A stretch of 64,000 nt of DNA, taken from positions 1 to 64,000 of the forward strand of contig JASMDC010000005.1 of assembly GCA_030753015.1 (NCBI GenBank). Direction: 5' to 3'. A program made the position numbers and the translations under genes. Position 1 is the stretch's first letter; the number at the start of each line of letters is the position of its first letter. This document shows positions 8,007-17,245 of the stretch, piece by piece. Under the pieces are notes generated by a model, which saw only the letters and a list, made by a program, of their open reading frames with translations, made no database searches and was not told where the DNA came from. This stretch comes from Candidatus Undinarchaeales archaeon (GTDB taxonomy: Archaea > SpSt-1190 > JASMDC01).

Positions 8007-9221
8007 ATGACGGATATCAAGCGTATCGGTATCATCACGAGCGGCGGTGACTGTGGCGGGCTCAACGCCGTCATCAAGGGAGCTGCCCGTATGGCCAATG
8101 CCCTTGACATCGAGACCTATGTCATTCCCAACGGCTACGCAGGCCTCTACAACCTCGTGGAGTTCGAGAGCCTGACGCGGCTCACATCCGACCGTATCGA
8201 CAATGTGGACGCCGCACTCGCTGGTTCGGAGGCAGGCCACTCGCGCGTCAAGATCAAGAAGATCAAGGACGAGGGCAAGTACGAGCGGATAAAGAAAGGC
8301 CTTGCCAAGTTCGGTATCGACGCCCTGGTCATCTCCGGCGGGGACGACTCGGGGTCCGTGATGGTCGACCTGGACGGCCAGGGCATACCCTGTGTCCACG
8401 TCCCCAAGACCATGGACCTCGACCTCCAGACCTACAGTGTGGGGGCAGATTCTACTATCAACCGCATCGCTAACTTCACAGTGGACCTCAAGACCACCGG
8501 TCGTACCCACAACCGGATCATCGTGCTCGAGGTGTTCGGCCGATATGCCGGGCATACTGCTCTTCGCGGTGGCATCGGCGCCGACGCGGACTGCATCCTC
8601 ATCCCCGAGATCCCGGCCGATTTCGACGTCGTGTACGAGCACGTGAAGAAGGTGTACATGGACCGGATCCGTGCCAGCGATGTCAACGCCGGTACTTACA
8701 TCCTCATCGTTGCCGAGGGGCTGCGGGACGCCGGTGGCAAGGAGCTGGTGGACGAGAGTGCCGGTGTCGATGCCTTCGGTCATAAAAGGCTGGCCGGCGC
8801 GGGCAAGTTCGTCCGTCAGGAGTTGTCCCGACGCTTTGCGGCCGATCCCGAGATCCCCGTGTTCATGAAGGAGCAGGGGCTCTTCGTGGAGGAGCTCTAT
8901 ATGGCCCCTGAGGTACGTGAGGTGCGTCCCGGCCACCTTGTACGCTGCGGACGGTCCTCTGCGTTCGATGTGAACTTCGGCAAGGAGGGTGGGGCCGCGG
9001 CCATCTTCCTCCTCCTCGAAGGCCTGTCAGGCATCACCGTGGTGGAGGTCGACGGCAGCAACATCCTCTACAAGCCAACAGCGGAGGTCATCGAGCAGCG
9101 TCTCGTGGACATGGACATTGTCTCGCTCTACGAGACCCAGGGCGTGTGCTTCGGCCGCGAACCGCAACAGTTCAGTCCTGTTATCACAAGGCACGAAGGA
9201 AAGGTCTGTCGCCACCTCTGA
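8007..9221 (+). CDS. pfp: 6-phosphofructokinase, PPi-dependent type
   Basis: 404 residues of the PfkA/PFP superfamily; phosphorylates fructose 6-phosphate to the 1,6-bisphosphate. GIITSGGDCGGLNAVIKG (residues 8-25) is the phosphoryl-donor loop. GGDD at 111-114, instead of GGDG, and the lysine in PKTMDLD (133-139), instead of PGTIDND, are the two positions known to mark pyrophosphate-dependent enzymes. The catalytic aspartates are kept although the usual N between them is L. GADSTINRIA and LEVFGRYAGHTAL follow as expected. CTTAAGAAC at 7976-7984 is a TATA-like element about 26 bases upstream, so the transcript is probably leaderless. Neighbouring GH15 and GT4 genes suggest glucan-fed glycolysis. 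Confidence 0.88.
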   Translation: MTDIKRIGIITSGGDCGGLNAVIKGAARMANALDIETYVIPNGYAGLYNLVEFESLTRLTSDRIDNVDAALAGSEAGHSRVKIKKIKDEGKYERIKKGLAKFGIDALVISGGDDSGSVMVDLDGQGIPCVHVPKTMDLDLQTYSVGADSTINRIANFTVDLKTTGRTHNRIIVLEVFGRYAGHTALRGGIGADADCILIPEIPADFDVVYEHVKKVYMDRIRASDVNAGTYILIVAEGLRDAGGKELVDESAGVDAFGHKRLAGAGKFVRQELSRRFAADPEIPVFMKEQGLFVEELYMAPEVREVRPGHLVRCGRSSAFDVNFGKEGGAAAIFLLLEGLSGITVVEVDGSNILYKPTAEVIEQRLVDMDIVSLYETQGVCFGREPQQFSPVITRHEGKVCRHL

Positions 9222-9266
9222 GACAAATGAATCTACGTCACTGAACTCGTGGTGCTGCGCTCAAGG

Positions 9267-10415
9267 TCACTTGGCCAGTTCCCGGTAGACCGCAAGCGTT
9301 CCCTCGCACATGGCTGTGCGGTCGAACCGTCCTGCCCGCTCCAGTGCTGCCTTCCCGAACGCTATCCCGCGCTCCCGGTTGGCCAATAGCTCGGTAAGGG
9401 ACTCACCGAAGACGTACCGGTCACGGGGATCACGCACCAGCCCGCTTACCTCGTCCTCTACGAGCTCTGCACACCCTCCCAGGGACGATACTAGGACCGG
9501 TCGACCCCGGGCCATGGCTTCCAAGGCGACCACACCGAAGGGTTCGTAGATGGATGGGAGGACCACGACGTCGGCAGCATCCATCAAACCCCACTTGTGT
9601 GGCAGGTCCAGTGTCTGTTGTATGAAGTGGATCCGAGAGGCCAGGCCCTTGGCCTTGGCGTTGGCCTTCAGGTTCTCGGCATCCGGACCGCTCCCGGCGA
9701 ACACCAGCTGACAGTCGTCCACCTTGCGCGCTGCGAGCGAGAAGGCGGATAGGAGCTCACGACAGCCCTTAGGCTTAGCAATACGGCCGATGAACACTGC
9801 CAATGGCGCGTCCCCAAGGCCCATCGAATGCCTGATATCCTTGGTCGACATTGCCGGCGCGGACGCGATGTCCCTGATCGGGAGGCCATGTGCCACGTGG
9901 CGTATCTTCTCTCCAGGGCACCCTTGATCCCGGGCCTCCTGTGCCATGAACTCGGATGCGACGACCACGAGGTCCGCTGCCTCCACGGCACGTCGCTCCA
10001 GCTTCGCGAGCTGGGGACTGCCTGCTCCCAGGGATCGTCCCTGTTCGGTCGAATGGAGCGTGAGAAGAAATGGGACGCTCTTGGCCTCGGCAAGAGCGGG
10101 AGCAGCGATGGCACCAAGCCAATCATGGGCATGGACAAGGTCGGTGGGCTCCTCCAGTGCCGCGTGATAGGCCGCGAGGTTGTACGCCGTGATGTTTGCC
10201 ATGAACCGTGCTGTGCGGTCACCGCCGAGAAGCTCGGCCAAGTAGGGCCCGACCGGGGCGGGCGCCACGGCATGGATCCGCGGATCATCTACCTTCGAGC
10301 GGGCATAGATAGTGACATCGGCGTCCTTGATCCCCTCTAGCAGGCCTTCCACATGCACCATGAGCCCAGAGGGTGCACCGGGTACGTACTCGGGCACGAG
10401 CATCGATGCCTTCAC
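9267..10415 (-). CDS. GT4 glycosyltransferase (glycogen/trehalose synthase-like)
   Basis: 382 residues with the GT-B fold. The N-terminal acceptor domain starts MKASMLVPEYVPGAPSGLMV, with HAHDWLGAIAAPALA around residue 93. The C-terminal nucleotide-sugar domain has FIGRIAKPKGCRELLSAFSL and the E-x7-E motif in SIYEPFGVVALEAMARGRPV (about residues 286-305). The start is a GTG overlapping the stop of the TrmB-like gene (GTGA), so translation is coupled. The context of two GH15 enzymes and a glycolytic kinase favours alpha-glucan or trehalose synthesis, but a surface-glycan role is also possible. Confidence 0.8.
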   Translation of the reverse strand: MKASMLVPEYVPGAPSGLMVHVEGLLEGIKDADVTIYARSKVDDPRIHAVAPAPVGPYLAELLGGDRTARFMANITAYNLAAYHAALEEPTDLVHAHDWLGAIAAPALAEAKSVPFLLTLHSTEQGRSLGAGSPQLAKLERRAVEAADLVVVASEFMAQEARDQGCPGEKIRHVAHGLPIRDIASAPAMSTKDIRHSMGLGDAPLAVFIGRIAKPKGCRELLSAFSLAARKVDDCQLVFAGSGPDAENLKANAKAKGLASRIHFIQQTLDLPHKWGLMDAADVVVLPSIYEPFGVVALEAMARGRPVLVSSLGGCAELVEDEVSGLVRDPRDRYVFGESLTELLANRERGIAFGKAALERAGRFDRTAMCEGTLAVYRELAK

Positions 10416-11191
10416 TCACCTTCACCCCCATCGAAGAGGTACGGGTAAAAGGACTCCTGGAACCGTTCTGTGTGCCTTCCAGACCACCAGTAGTCAGTGT
10501 ACCCCCGTCCGAAGGCCAGGAATCCGGCGAGACGGGTTCCCAGTGACATGGGGGGCTCGTCCACGCCCAGGAAGAGGAGCTTATCGTCCACAAGAAGAAG
10601 AGTGAGGGCAAGACCCTCCCCTCCGATGAACCTGATCATGGCCTCTGCATCGGGGAACCGGCCTTGAGCCTCCTCGCACGCTACGATCCGCACGTCGATC
10701 CCCCGTGACCTTGCTTCTGAGAGTGCGGGCCCGATTCCCGACATTAGCTCGAGCCGTGGATCAATCGCGTGGACCGTTGCCGATGCTGCTCCTACGGCGT
10801 CTCGGGCGGCTGTCACCAGGGCTTTTCTGTTCGGGAGGAACCATAGCTCTCCGGCATCCTGAGGCCCCCCTCTGGAAGCGAACTTCTGTCCCAGCTCGGT
10901 GATGCGCTTCTCGGCCTCCTCCAACTGCTCCCGCTGCTTTGTTACCCGGGGACCGAGGCGATCGGGAGGTAGAGCTGCATACCGTTTAGGACGCTCGGGT
11001 ATGACGCGGGCGAGCCCCGCATCAACGAGACGGTTGAGCACATCGTACACCTTGGACTGAGGTATACCGCTCTCCCGTGTCACAGCACTCGGTTTCGCCT
11101 CACCAAGTCGCACCAATGCCTCGTAGGCCTTGGCCTCGTACTCACTTAGACCCAGAAGGGCGAGCGCGCCCATCACCGACAGTCCGGACAT
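10412..11191 (-). CDS. TrmB-family transcriptional regulator (sugar-responsive)
   Basis: 259 residues from ATG 11191; longer versions of the frame read through promoter sequence. The winged-helix domain (ALLGLSEYEAKAYEALVRLG, SGIPQSKVYDVLNRLVDAG, residues about 8-75) is followed by a short coiled-coil linker and the TrmB effector domain (residues about 110-255). TrmB proteins control sugar uptake and glycolysis in archaea and bind sugars such as maltose, trehalose or glucose. It is transcribed with the GT4 gene and diverges from the GH15 gene at 11313; the palindrome at 11241 lies between. The minus-strand CATAAAAAGTT near 11212-11222 is the likely TATA box. Confidence 0.85.
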   Translation of the reverse strand: MSGLSVMGALALLGLSEYEAKAYEALVRLGEAKPSAVTRESGIPQSKVYDVLNRLVDAGLARVIPERPKRYAALPPDRLGPRVTKQREQLEEAEKRITELGQKFASRGGPQDAGELWFLPNRKALVTAARDAVGAASATVHAIDPRLELMSGIGPALSEARSRGIDVRIVACEEAQGRFPDAEAMIRFIGGEGLALTLLLVDDKLLFLGVDEPPMSLGTRLAGFLAFGRGYTDYWWSGRHTERFQESFYPYLFDGGEGE

Positions 11192-11240
11192 GTTTTTTCC
11201 ATCGCCATGCAACTTTTTATGTAAGGATATCGAGTTTGTT

Positions 11241-11256
11241 ACTACTCTATAGTAGT
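11241..11256. promoter_or_regulatory. Palindromic operator candidate (site B) between trmB-like and GH15 genes
   Basis: ACTACTCTATAGTAGT has perfect six-base arms (ACTACT/AGTAGT) and a four-base spacer. It lies upstream of both divergent TATA elements. It resembles the TACT-N3-AGTA operator described for Thermococcus TrmB, with one extra spacer base, and is almost the same as site C at 24297-24312. Confidence 0.6.
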
Positions 11257-11280
11257 TAGAACCCTTGCGGTGGTTCCAAT

Positions 11281-11294
11281 CCCCTATATATACA
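11281..11294 (+). promoter_or_regulatory. TATA box of the GH15 gene
   Basis: CCCCTATATATACA lies about 25 bases before the GTG start at 11313, so the transcript should be leaderless. The palindrome at 11241-11256 is about 30 bases further upstream. Confidence 0.6.
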
Positions 11295-11312
11295 GCCTGA
11301 CTATAATATATC

Positions 11313-13184
11313 GTGGATGGGGCGCCGATATTCGCATATCGTGACACCGGTAGCGAGCACGTCACTCCAGCCACTGCGGGCACCCTCGAGGATTACGGGA
11401 TGGTCGGCAACGGCGAGACCGTATCTCTCATCAGCCCGTACGCCTCCGTGGATTGGCTGTGCACGAACCGGTTCGACGAGGATCCGGTATTCGCCCGCCG
11501 TATCGGAGGGGGCTACCTGGACATGTCCGTACGGTACAATGGTCGGACCGTGGCTCTCAAGAACCTGGGTGATGCTGAACAGGAATACATCAAGGACACC
11601 AACGTGCTCCACACCACCGTGGAGAACGACGATCTCCGGGTCGACGTGTACGACGCCATGCCCTGGGGTCGAAAATACCTAGGCCGCCGTGTCGTCGTGA
11701 CCTCCAAGGGCGAGGACCGTGACGTGGCGATCAAGCTCACGTCTGAACAAAGCCACTACCCCGGTCTGGCCGAGAAGTCGGTGTACGACCGGGCAAACGA
11801 TATCACCCTCTACGAGAACAAGATCTCGTCTCTGGCCATCGCTGCGGACCGCAAGGCCCGCCGGGGATTGTACGACCTCGGGACGATCGAGCATGACAAG
11901 ACCTCGACCTTCGACCTGGTCGTCGCCTACGGCAGGGACAGGAACACCGCAACCCAAGAGGCCAAGCGCGGTCAGCAGCTTGACATGAAGACCGTTATCG
12001 AGCAGGAGGCCACCTACTGGCGCGACTGGCTCGGGGACACCAAGTCCCACACTCATGACGTCCGGCGGGGCCTGCTCGCCATGAAGCTCCTTACCTACGA
12101 GGAGACGGGAGCCATGGTGGCCGCACCCACAGCGTCCTTCCCGGCCGTGCCCGGGGGCGAGGACAACTGGGACTACCGGTTCTGCTGGCTCCGCGACGGC
12201 TTCCTTGGCGCCGAGGCATTCGACCGGGCCGGCAAGCACAAGGAGGCCGGGGCGTTCTACAACTGGGCCTTCAAGCTCCAGGGGAAGGATGGCCACTGGG
12301 CCCACCCCCTCTACGGCATCGACGGCAAGGCCGCCAAGGAGGAGTTCTCCGTCCACGCCCTCCAGGGGCCCAAGGGGGAGAAGCCCATCAGGTTCGGCAA
12401 TGCCGCCAAGGACCAGCTCCAGCTCGACAGCGAGGGGAGCATCCTGGACGGTGTGCTCACCCACTACAAGACGAGCGGCGACAAGGCGTTCCTCGAGCAG
12501 CACTACACCGGTATCAAAAAGGCCGCGAACTGGATCGAGAAGAACTGGCATCGCAAGGAGAACGGCATTTGGGAGGTGCGCGACGACGACAACGAGGGCG
12601 GTGACGTCTGGTGGCGCACGGGCAAGTCCAACTGGGCGTACGGCAAGACGATGTGCTACGCTGGGCTCCAGGCGGCAGCCGAGATCGCCGACATTCTCGG
12701 CAAGGACAAGCAGAGCGCCACACGGTGGCGCGGCACCGCTGACACCGTGAAGGAGGACGTCCTCCAGAAGGTGTGGTCCGATGACAAGGGCGCCTTCACT
12801 CAGGGCTACGAACGGGACGTCATCGACATCTCGGTCCTCCCCATGGTGTTCTATGGGATGGTCGACGCCAAGGATCCCAGAATGGTCCAGACGGTGGAGG
12901 TCATGGAGAAGGCCCTTCTCAAGCGGGGCGGGATCGCTCGACATGAGGATGCCGACCTCCCCTTCTACCTGCCCACCCTCTGGCTGGCCCGCTACTACAC
13001 CCGCGCTGGTGACATCGACCGCGCGGACGAGCTCATCGAGACCTGTCGCGAGGCATCCACCACCCTCGGCCTCATGGCCGAGCACTACGACGGTGTCACC
13101 GGCGGTCAGTGGGGCAACTTCCCCCAGCTATTCTCCCATGAGGAGATGGTCAAGGCCTCGATGGAACTCCACGGGAAGAAGTAG
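11313..13184 (+). CDS. GH15 family glucoamylase or trehalase
   Basis: 623 residues starting at a GTG directly downstream of a TATA box. The N-terminal motif EDYGMVGNGETVSLISPYAS followed by VDWLCTNRFDEDPVFARRIG is diagnostic for archaeal and bacterial GH15 proteins. The barrel carries GGEDNWDYRFCWLRDGFLGA (about residues 278-297), NGIWEVRDDDNEGG with the likely acid glutamate, and the C-terminal LMAEHYDGVTGGQWGNFPQL with LFSHEEM. Acts on alpha-glucans or trehalose with inversion, in the cytoplasm since no signal peptide is present. Several archaeal GH15 enzymes of this form are trehalases, so both activities remain open. Divergent from the TrmB-like regulator. Confidence 0.9.
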   Translation: MDGAPIFAYRDTGSEHVTPATAGTLEDYGMVGNGETVSLISPYASVDWLCTNRFDEDPVFARRIGGGYLDMSVRYNGRTVALKNLGDAEQEYIKDTNVLHTTVENDDLRVDVYDAMPWGRKYLGRRVVVTSKGEDRDVAIKLTSEQSHYPGLAEKSVYDRANDITLYENKISSLAIAADRKARRGLYDLGTIEHDKTSTFDLVVAYGRDRNTATQEAKRGQQLDMKTVIEQEATYWRDWLGDTKSHTHDVRRGLLAMKLLTYEETGAMVAAPTASFPAVPGGEDNWDYRFCWLRDGFLGAEAFDRAGKHKEAGAFYNWAFKLQGKDGHWAHPLYGIDGKAAKEEFSVHALQGPKGEKPIRFGNAAKDQLQLDSEGSILDGVLTHYKTSGDKAFLEQHYTGIKKAANWIEKNWHRKENGIWEVRDDDNEGGDVWWRTGKSNWAYGKTMCYAGLQAAAEIADILGKDKQSATRWRGTADTVKEDVLQKVWSDDKGAFTQGYERDVIDISVLPMVFYGMVDAKDPRMVQTVEVMEKALLKRGGIARHEDADLPFYLPTLWLARYYTRAGDIDRADELIETCREASTTLGLMAEHYDGVTGGQWGNFPQLFSHEEMVKASMELHGKK

Positions 13185-13202
13185 CAGGGGCGAAGTCCGT
13201 CC

Positions 13203-15485
13203 CTAGATCCCCGCGGGGTACCGCTTCCGGTCGGCGAGCTCAGCGACCTTGCCCGCATTCCAGCCCGAGACCTTCTGGTAGTAGCCGGTGATACGGGAGT
13301 AACCGTCCACGTTCTTTGATGTGCACTTCACGCACGAGGGCACTAGCTCCGGGTGGACCGAGTCACAGTCACCGCAGAGGGTGAAGTCCTTTGTGTAGGC
13401 GAAGTAGCCCGTCAGCGTGTTGCTGAGGATGCGTTCGGTAAGGCTGTTCAGGGCGTCAGGGGAGGGGTGGGCCTCGCCCAGCCAGATGTGGGTCATAGCG
13501 CCGCCCGAGAGCAGCGGGTGGAATGCAGCCTCACGCTTGATGCGCTCGAAGAGGGGCAGATCGGCCGAGGGCCTGATATGGGTAGAGTTGGTGTAGTAGG
13601 CCCCGCCCTTCTCGGGTTCGCCCTGATAGAAGGCGCGTGTGCCGTGTCGCTTGATGTCCAAGGTTGCCAAGCGATTGGCAGTACTCTCCGCGGGGGTACG
13701 GGAAAGGCCGAACATCAGTCCCATCTCCTCCGAAAGCTCGTTACAGACGCTGGACATCTCTTTTACGGTATTGAGGCCGAAGGCCCATGCTCCGGTCGAC
13801 TCATGCAGTTCCTCGCCGGTGTGGAGCTTGACCATCTCGTTGAGACCGACCAGGCCGATCTCCAAGGCCTGCTTGTCCACCTCGAGGTACAGGGTTCCCG
13901 TGTCGTCTATCGGTTGTGAGAGGAAGGGGAGCGAGCCCTGTTCAATGCGCTTGTTGATAATGTCGCGCTTCACCACGTGGACGTCGCGTGCGATGTTCAT
14001 GCGCTCGTGCAGTAGCTCCATGAGCACCTCGTCGCTCCCCTTGGCCTCCAGGGCCAGGTTAGGGAGGTTGAGAGTGACCACCTGGAGCGCGCCGCCACGG
14101 ACAGTACCACGTAAGAGGTCAGCATCATTGTTCTGCTCCGAGAGGGGCATCATGAACGAGCAGCACTGGTAGCAGGCGTACTCGGGCATGTAGTCCTGCT
14201 GGAGGAAGTAGTACGGAGTGCCGAACTTCGCCGCAAGGGCGTCCACTGCCTTGATGTCATCGGGGCGCTCCTTGAGGTCCTCCTTGGTGACCTTCACCTC
14301 GCATTTCGGGAAGTTGAAGGGCTTGCCCTTGTAGTCGCCCTCGGAGAATACATCGATAATGGCCTTGAAGAACTGGTTGGTCTCCTTCTGGAAGTCACCA
14401 TAGGTGATGTTCTTATCGACCTTCCCTCCAGGGAGCACGGCGGGGACGTCGAGCAGCTGCTTGGGTACCGAGGGCTCGATGTCGATGGACGAGAACACGG
14501 TCTGGCCGCCTCGTGCGACATAGATCTGGCTCATTTCGTAGATGAACATCTGGGCCAGCTGCTTCATCTCTTTGTAGGACTTCCCCTTCATGTAGGGTGC
14601 CAGGAGGGTGTTGAACCAGTTGTAGCCCTGGCCTCCGGCACAGTTCGTCTGGGCCGAGGCAAGCACCTTGGTCGCATGGAGGATGGCCACCGCCGCGTGA
14701 TTGGCTGGCCCGGCAGATGCAGAGTGGATGCCGGAGCCATCAGCGTTGTAGCCGTTGCGCAGGAAGAAGCGCAGGTCATGTGAGAAGCAGAAAGGTCTGA
14801 GAACGAAGTAGTCCAGGTCGTGGATGTGGATCTTGCCCTGGAGGTGGGCGTCGGCCGCGTACTGGGGGAGGGCATTGAGCAGGGCGTACTCCTTGAACAG
14901 GTGGTCGCCGGCCAGCTTGTGGATGGTCTCCGAGTTGTACTGGAGGTTCGCGTTCTCCCGGGATCGGTTCTCCACGAGGCGCGTGAGGTCGAACACCGGC
15001 ATCCCCACCCGGGTATACACCGACCGCTCGGTCTCATGGCCCCGCTTCAGTAGCTCGAAGTTGACTATCTCACGGATCATGGGTGCTGATACGAAGGCCA
15101 GCTTGTTCTTCTTCAGGAAGCGTTCCACGTCACAGCCGATATCGTGAGCGTCCGAGCGCTTGATCCCCGTCTCCTTCACGAGCGAATCCTCCACCCGATA
15201 GCGGGCGAACCGCTCGTAGGATTCGCGGGATGTGCGAACGTAGATGGGGGACACCTTCATGAACTTGGAAGCGGCCTTCCGGTCCCTCTTGCGCAGCGCC
15301 TCGAAGATGAGAGGCTTGATGTCGCTCATCTTCATGTGGGGCTTGATCATGTACTCCACCTCCCGAGTGACCTCCTCAGCGACCTCATAGGTGGCGCCCG
15401 CGGACATGCACAGGGTAGCGATCTTATCGGGCTCGACCATCTCGGCCTCGATGAACCAGTAGGTCAGTTTATTGGGATTGTGCAT
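13203..15485 (-). CDS. nrdD: Anaerobic ribonucleoside-triphosphate reductase (class III)
   Basis: 760 residues from ATG 15485; a GTG at 15506 is in frame but lies too close to the minus-strand TATA-like AAGATTATTG. An N-terminal ATP-cone (residues about 20-105, VYRT-like helices) allows allosteric control. The glycyl-radical domain has NCAGGQGYNWFNTLLAPYMK, the active-site CYQCCS region, and ends CGDC...CVKC (zinc site) and YSRITGYYQKVSGWNAGKVA, where the glycine of RITGY carries the radical. It makes deoxyribonucleotides without oxygen using formate or a thiol protein as reductant. No activase gene (nrdG) lies within 5 kb on either side. No intein is seen. Confidence 0.95.
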   Translation of the reverse strand: MHNPNKLTYWFIEAEMVEPDKIATLCMSAGATYEVAEEVTREVEYMIKPHMKMSDIKPLIFEALRKRDRKAASKFMKVSPIYVRTSRESYERFARYRVEDSLVKETGIKRSDAHDIGCDVERFLKKNKLAFVSAPMIREIVNFELLKRGHETERSVYTRVGMPVFDLTRLVENRSRENANLQYNSETIHKLAGDHLFKEYALLNALPQYAADAHLQGKIHIHDLDYFVLRPFCFSHDLRFFLRNGYNADGSGIHSASAGPANHAAVAILHATKVLASAQTNCAGGQGYNWFNTLLAPYMKGKSYKEMKQLAQMFIYEMSQIYVARGGQTVFSSIDIEPSVPKQLLDVPAVLPGGKVDKNITYGDFQKETNQFFKAIIDVFSEGDYKGKPFNFPKCEVKVTKEDLKERPDDIKAVDALAAKFGTPYYFLQQDYMPEYACYQCCSFMMPLSEQNNDADLLRGTVRGGALQVVTLNLPNLALEAKGSDEVLMELLHERMNIARDVHVVKRDIINKRIEQGSLPFLSQPIDDTGTLYLEVDKQALEIGLVGLNEMVKLHTGEELHESTGAWAFGLNTVKEMSSVCNELSEEMGLMFGLSRTPAESTANRLATLDIKRHGTRAFYQGEPEKGGAYYTNSTHIRPSADLPLFERIKREAAFHPLLSGGAMTHIWLGEAHPSPDALNSLTERILSNTLTGYFAYTKDFTLCGDCDSVHPELVPSCVKCTSKNVDGYSRITGYYQKVSGWNAGKVAELADRKRYPAGI

Positions 15486-15821
15486 GGATGGATCGGGGGG
15501 GACCACAATAATCTTACTCCTGTCCCTAGGATTCTGGGATGGGTTCCGCCCGGGGGTGGGGGTGGGTGGAAATACCTTTCTTCGAAGGGGATAAAGATAG
15601 AATAAATGATTCTTTATATTTCCATCCTTGGGCGGTGCCGTACCGGTATTCCCGATCCGCGGATATCGTGCAGGATTGGGCTCAGGGACATCGTTTTTCG
15701 AAGTCTTTATAAACGCAGAGGCCGATTGTTAAGGTATCCCCCCAGATAGTGTTTAATTAAGACTGTTCAGGCGTGATCGGTAGACCACACACTTTTAAGC
15801 ATCACACCCGAGCTTACGGTC
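15486..15821. other. 336-base gap with promoter elements
   Basis: No ORF or RNA gene was recognised. The part next to nrdD contains a G-run GGGGGTGGGGGTGGGTGG on the plus strand (about 15551-15570). CTTTATAAACG at 15703-15713 is a strong plus-strand TATA box not matched to a start codon within 100 bases, so a small untranslated transcript from about 15730 is possible. CACTTTTAAGC at 15789-15799 is the TATA box of the gene at 15822. Confidence 0.4.
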
Positions 15822-16391
15822 GTGCTCGATGACATATCCGGGTGCACGAGATGTGCCTTGGCTGAGCGACGTGCCCGCATCGTCGTCGGTGACGGGGATG
15901 CCAGCGCCCGTGTCATGCTCATCGGCGAGGCCCCCGGCGCCAAGGAGGACCGCACCGGCAAGCCCTTCGTGGGAGCTGCAGGACGGTTCCTGAACGAGCT
16001 CCTGGACGTGGCCGGGCTGCGACGTGATGAGGTCTACATCACGAACGTGGTCAAGTGCAGACCCCCGGGGAACCGCGATCCAAAGCCCGGGGAGATCAGC
16101 GCCTGTCGCCCCTTCCTGGAGCGCCAGCTCTCCGAGGTCCGCCCCGATATGGTGATCACCCTTGGGAGGGTCGCCGCCAAGGACTTCCTGGGAAGGAAGG
16201 TATCGATCACCCATGAGCACGGGACGGTGGTCGAGCACGGCGCCCTCAGAGTGTTCCTTTCGTTCCACCCAGCGGCCGCTCTCTACAATCCAAAGCTCCG
16301 TGACGTGCTGGTCGAGGACTTCGGCCAACTTCGAGAAGCGCTGGAGAACCGCGGCGGCACCCTGGCAACGACACTGGACCAGTTCTTTTGA
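15822..16391 (+). CDS. udg: Family 4 uracil-DNA glycosylase (Fe-S type)
   Basis: 189 residues starting at a GTG about 27 bases after a TATA box. Removes uracil from DNA as the first step of base-excision repair. The four cysteines for the 4Fe-4S cluster are C8, C11, C79 and C95. The uracil-binding loop GEAPGAKEDRTGKPFVG (residues 35-51) and the HPAAALYNP motif (149-157) are the family 4 signatures. The gene stands alone; the next gene is convergent. Confidence 0.93.
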   Translation: MLDDISGCTRCALAERRARIVVGDGDASARVMLIGEAPGAKEDRTGKPFVGAAGRFLNELLDVAGLRRDEVYITNVVKCRPPGNRDPKPGEISACRPFLERQLSEVRPDMVITLGRVAAKDFLGRKVSITHEHGTVVEHGALRVFLSFHPAAALYNPKLRDVLVEDFGQLREALENRGGTLATTLDQFF

Positions 16392-16415
16392 TCGTGAGCT
16401 AGAGAGAGAGCGTCC

Positions 16416-17180
16416 CTATCTGAACATCACATCGGACGGCGAGATCGAGGACGCTCCCGGGGCTAGCTCTTCTGCACGCTCCTTCACCTGACGGACCTCG
16501 GCCTCGATGAGTTCTGCCTGTTGGAGGAGCGGTTCAGCATCGACGCGGAGCTCAGGTAGAAGGGTCGATAGGGCCTGGATCAGGTTTGCCGCCGCTCGAG
16601 CGTCCGGGTATTCCTGGTGTGCTTCCGATATCAAGCAGAACATGTCCTGGGAGCTGTGCTCGGCGAGATATAGCAGCACGCCGGAGAGCCCGCCAACAAC
16701 CCCGTTCTCCATGGTGGAGACCTCATAGTCCTTGAGCAGCTGTTTCATATTATCCGTGGAAGTGACGCCGATGGTGTTCAGCGGCTCTTCCTTGACAGGC
16801 ATCGACTCTAGAGAGACCACGACGGGCGCGCCCTTATCCTTGGCCCAGTCGAGGATCTTGGCAGCGAGCGGCTTGACAAGCGGGGCTGGGGGAACGAACT
16901 CGGACATGACCACGATGAAGCTAGAGCAGATCCGCTCGCCCTTGTACACACGCTTACCCCCATAGATACGCACAGGAGGAAGTGGTACACCGTCATGCAC
17001 CACGGCCGCTGGCTGGAACGCTGTCGCGTCCATACCCCCGATGCGCTTGAGCTTGAGGGTCGTCGCGATGAAGTTGGCCGCGATGGAGCTTACCACACCC
17101 ATGGTAGGGAAGCATACGAGGACAAGGGGGTTCTTGAGCTCTTTCATTTTCTTCTGGTAGATCGTGATCTCGTCGGTCAT
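16416..17180 (-). CDS. PAC2 family protein (proteasome assembly chaperone-like)
   Basis: 254 residues from ATG 17180 (MTDEITIYQKKMKELKNPLV). The PAC2 fold is marked by PLVLVCFPTMGVVSSIAANF, the central SFIVVMSEFVPPAPLVKPLA and the NGVVGGLSGVLLYLAEHSSQ loop, then a helical C-terminus (PLLQQAELIEAEVRQVKERA). Archaeal members form multimers; some act as proteasome assembly chaperones or ATP-dependent helpers, but their role is mostly unknown. Convergent with the uracil glycosylase, divergent from the HD gene. Confidence 0.85.
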   Translation of the reverse strand: MTDEITIYQKKMKELKNPLVLVCFPTMGVVSSIAANFIATTLKLKRIGGMDATAFQPAAVVHDGVPLPPVRIYGGKRVYKGERICSSFIVVMSEFVPPAPLVKPLAAKILDWAKDKGAPVVVSLESMPVKEEPLNTIGVTSTDNMKQLLKDYEVSTMENGVVGGLSGVLLYLAEHSSQDMFCLISEAHQEYPDARAAANLIQALSTLLPELRVDAEPLLQQAELIEAEVRQVKERAEELAPGASSISPSDVMFR

Positions 17181-17245
17181 CCCGTCTCTCACCGCTATAG
17201 GGTATGCAGCACAGCAATAAAAAGATTGTCAGCCGGGGATACACC

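Noticed and set aside
7995-8936. 313-residue minus-strand frame
   Set aside because: Antisense to the phosphofructokinase gene.
11679-13085. 468-residue minus-strand frame
   Set aside because: Long but antisense to the GH15 gene; composition typical of a shadow frame.
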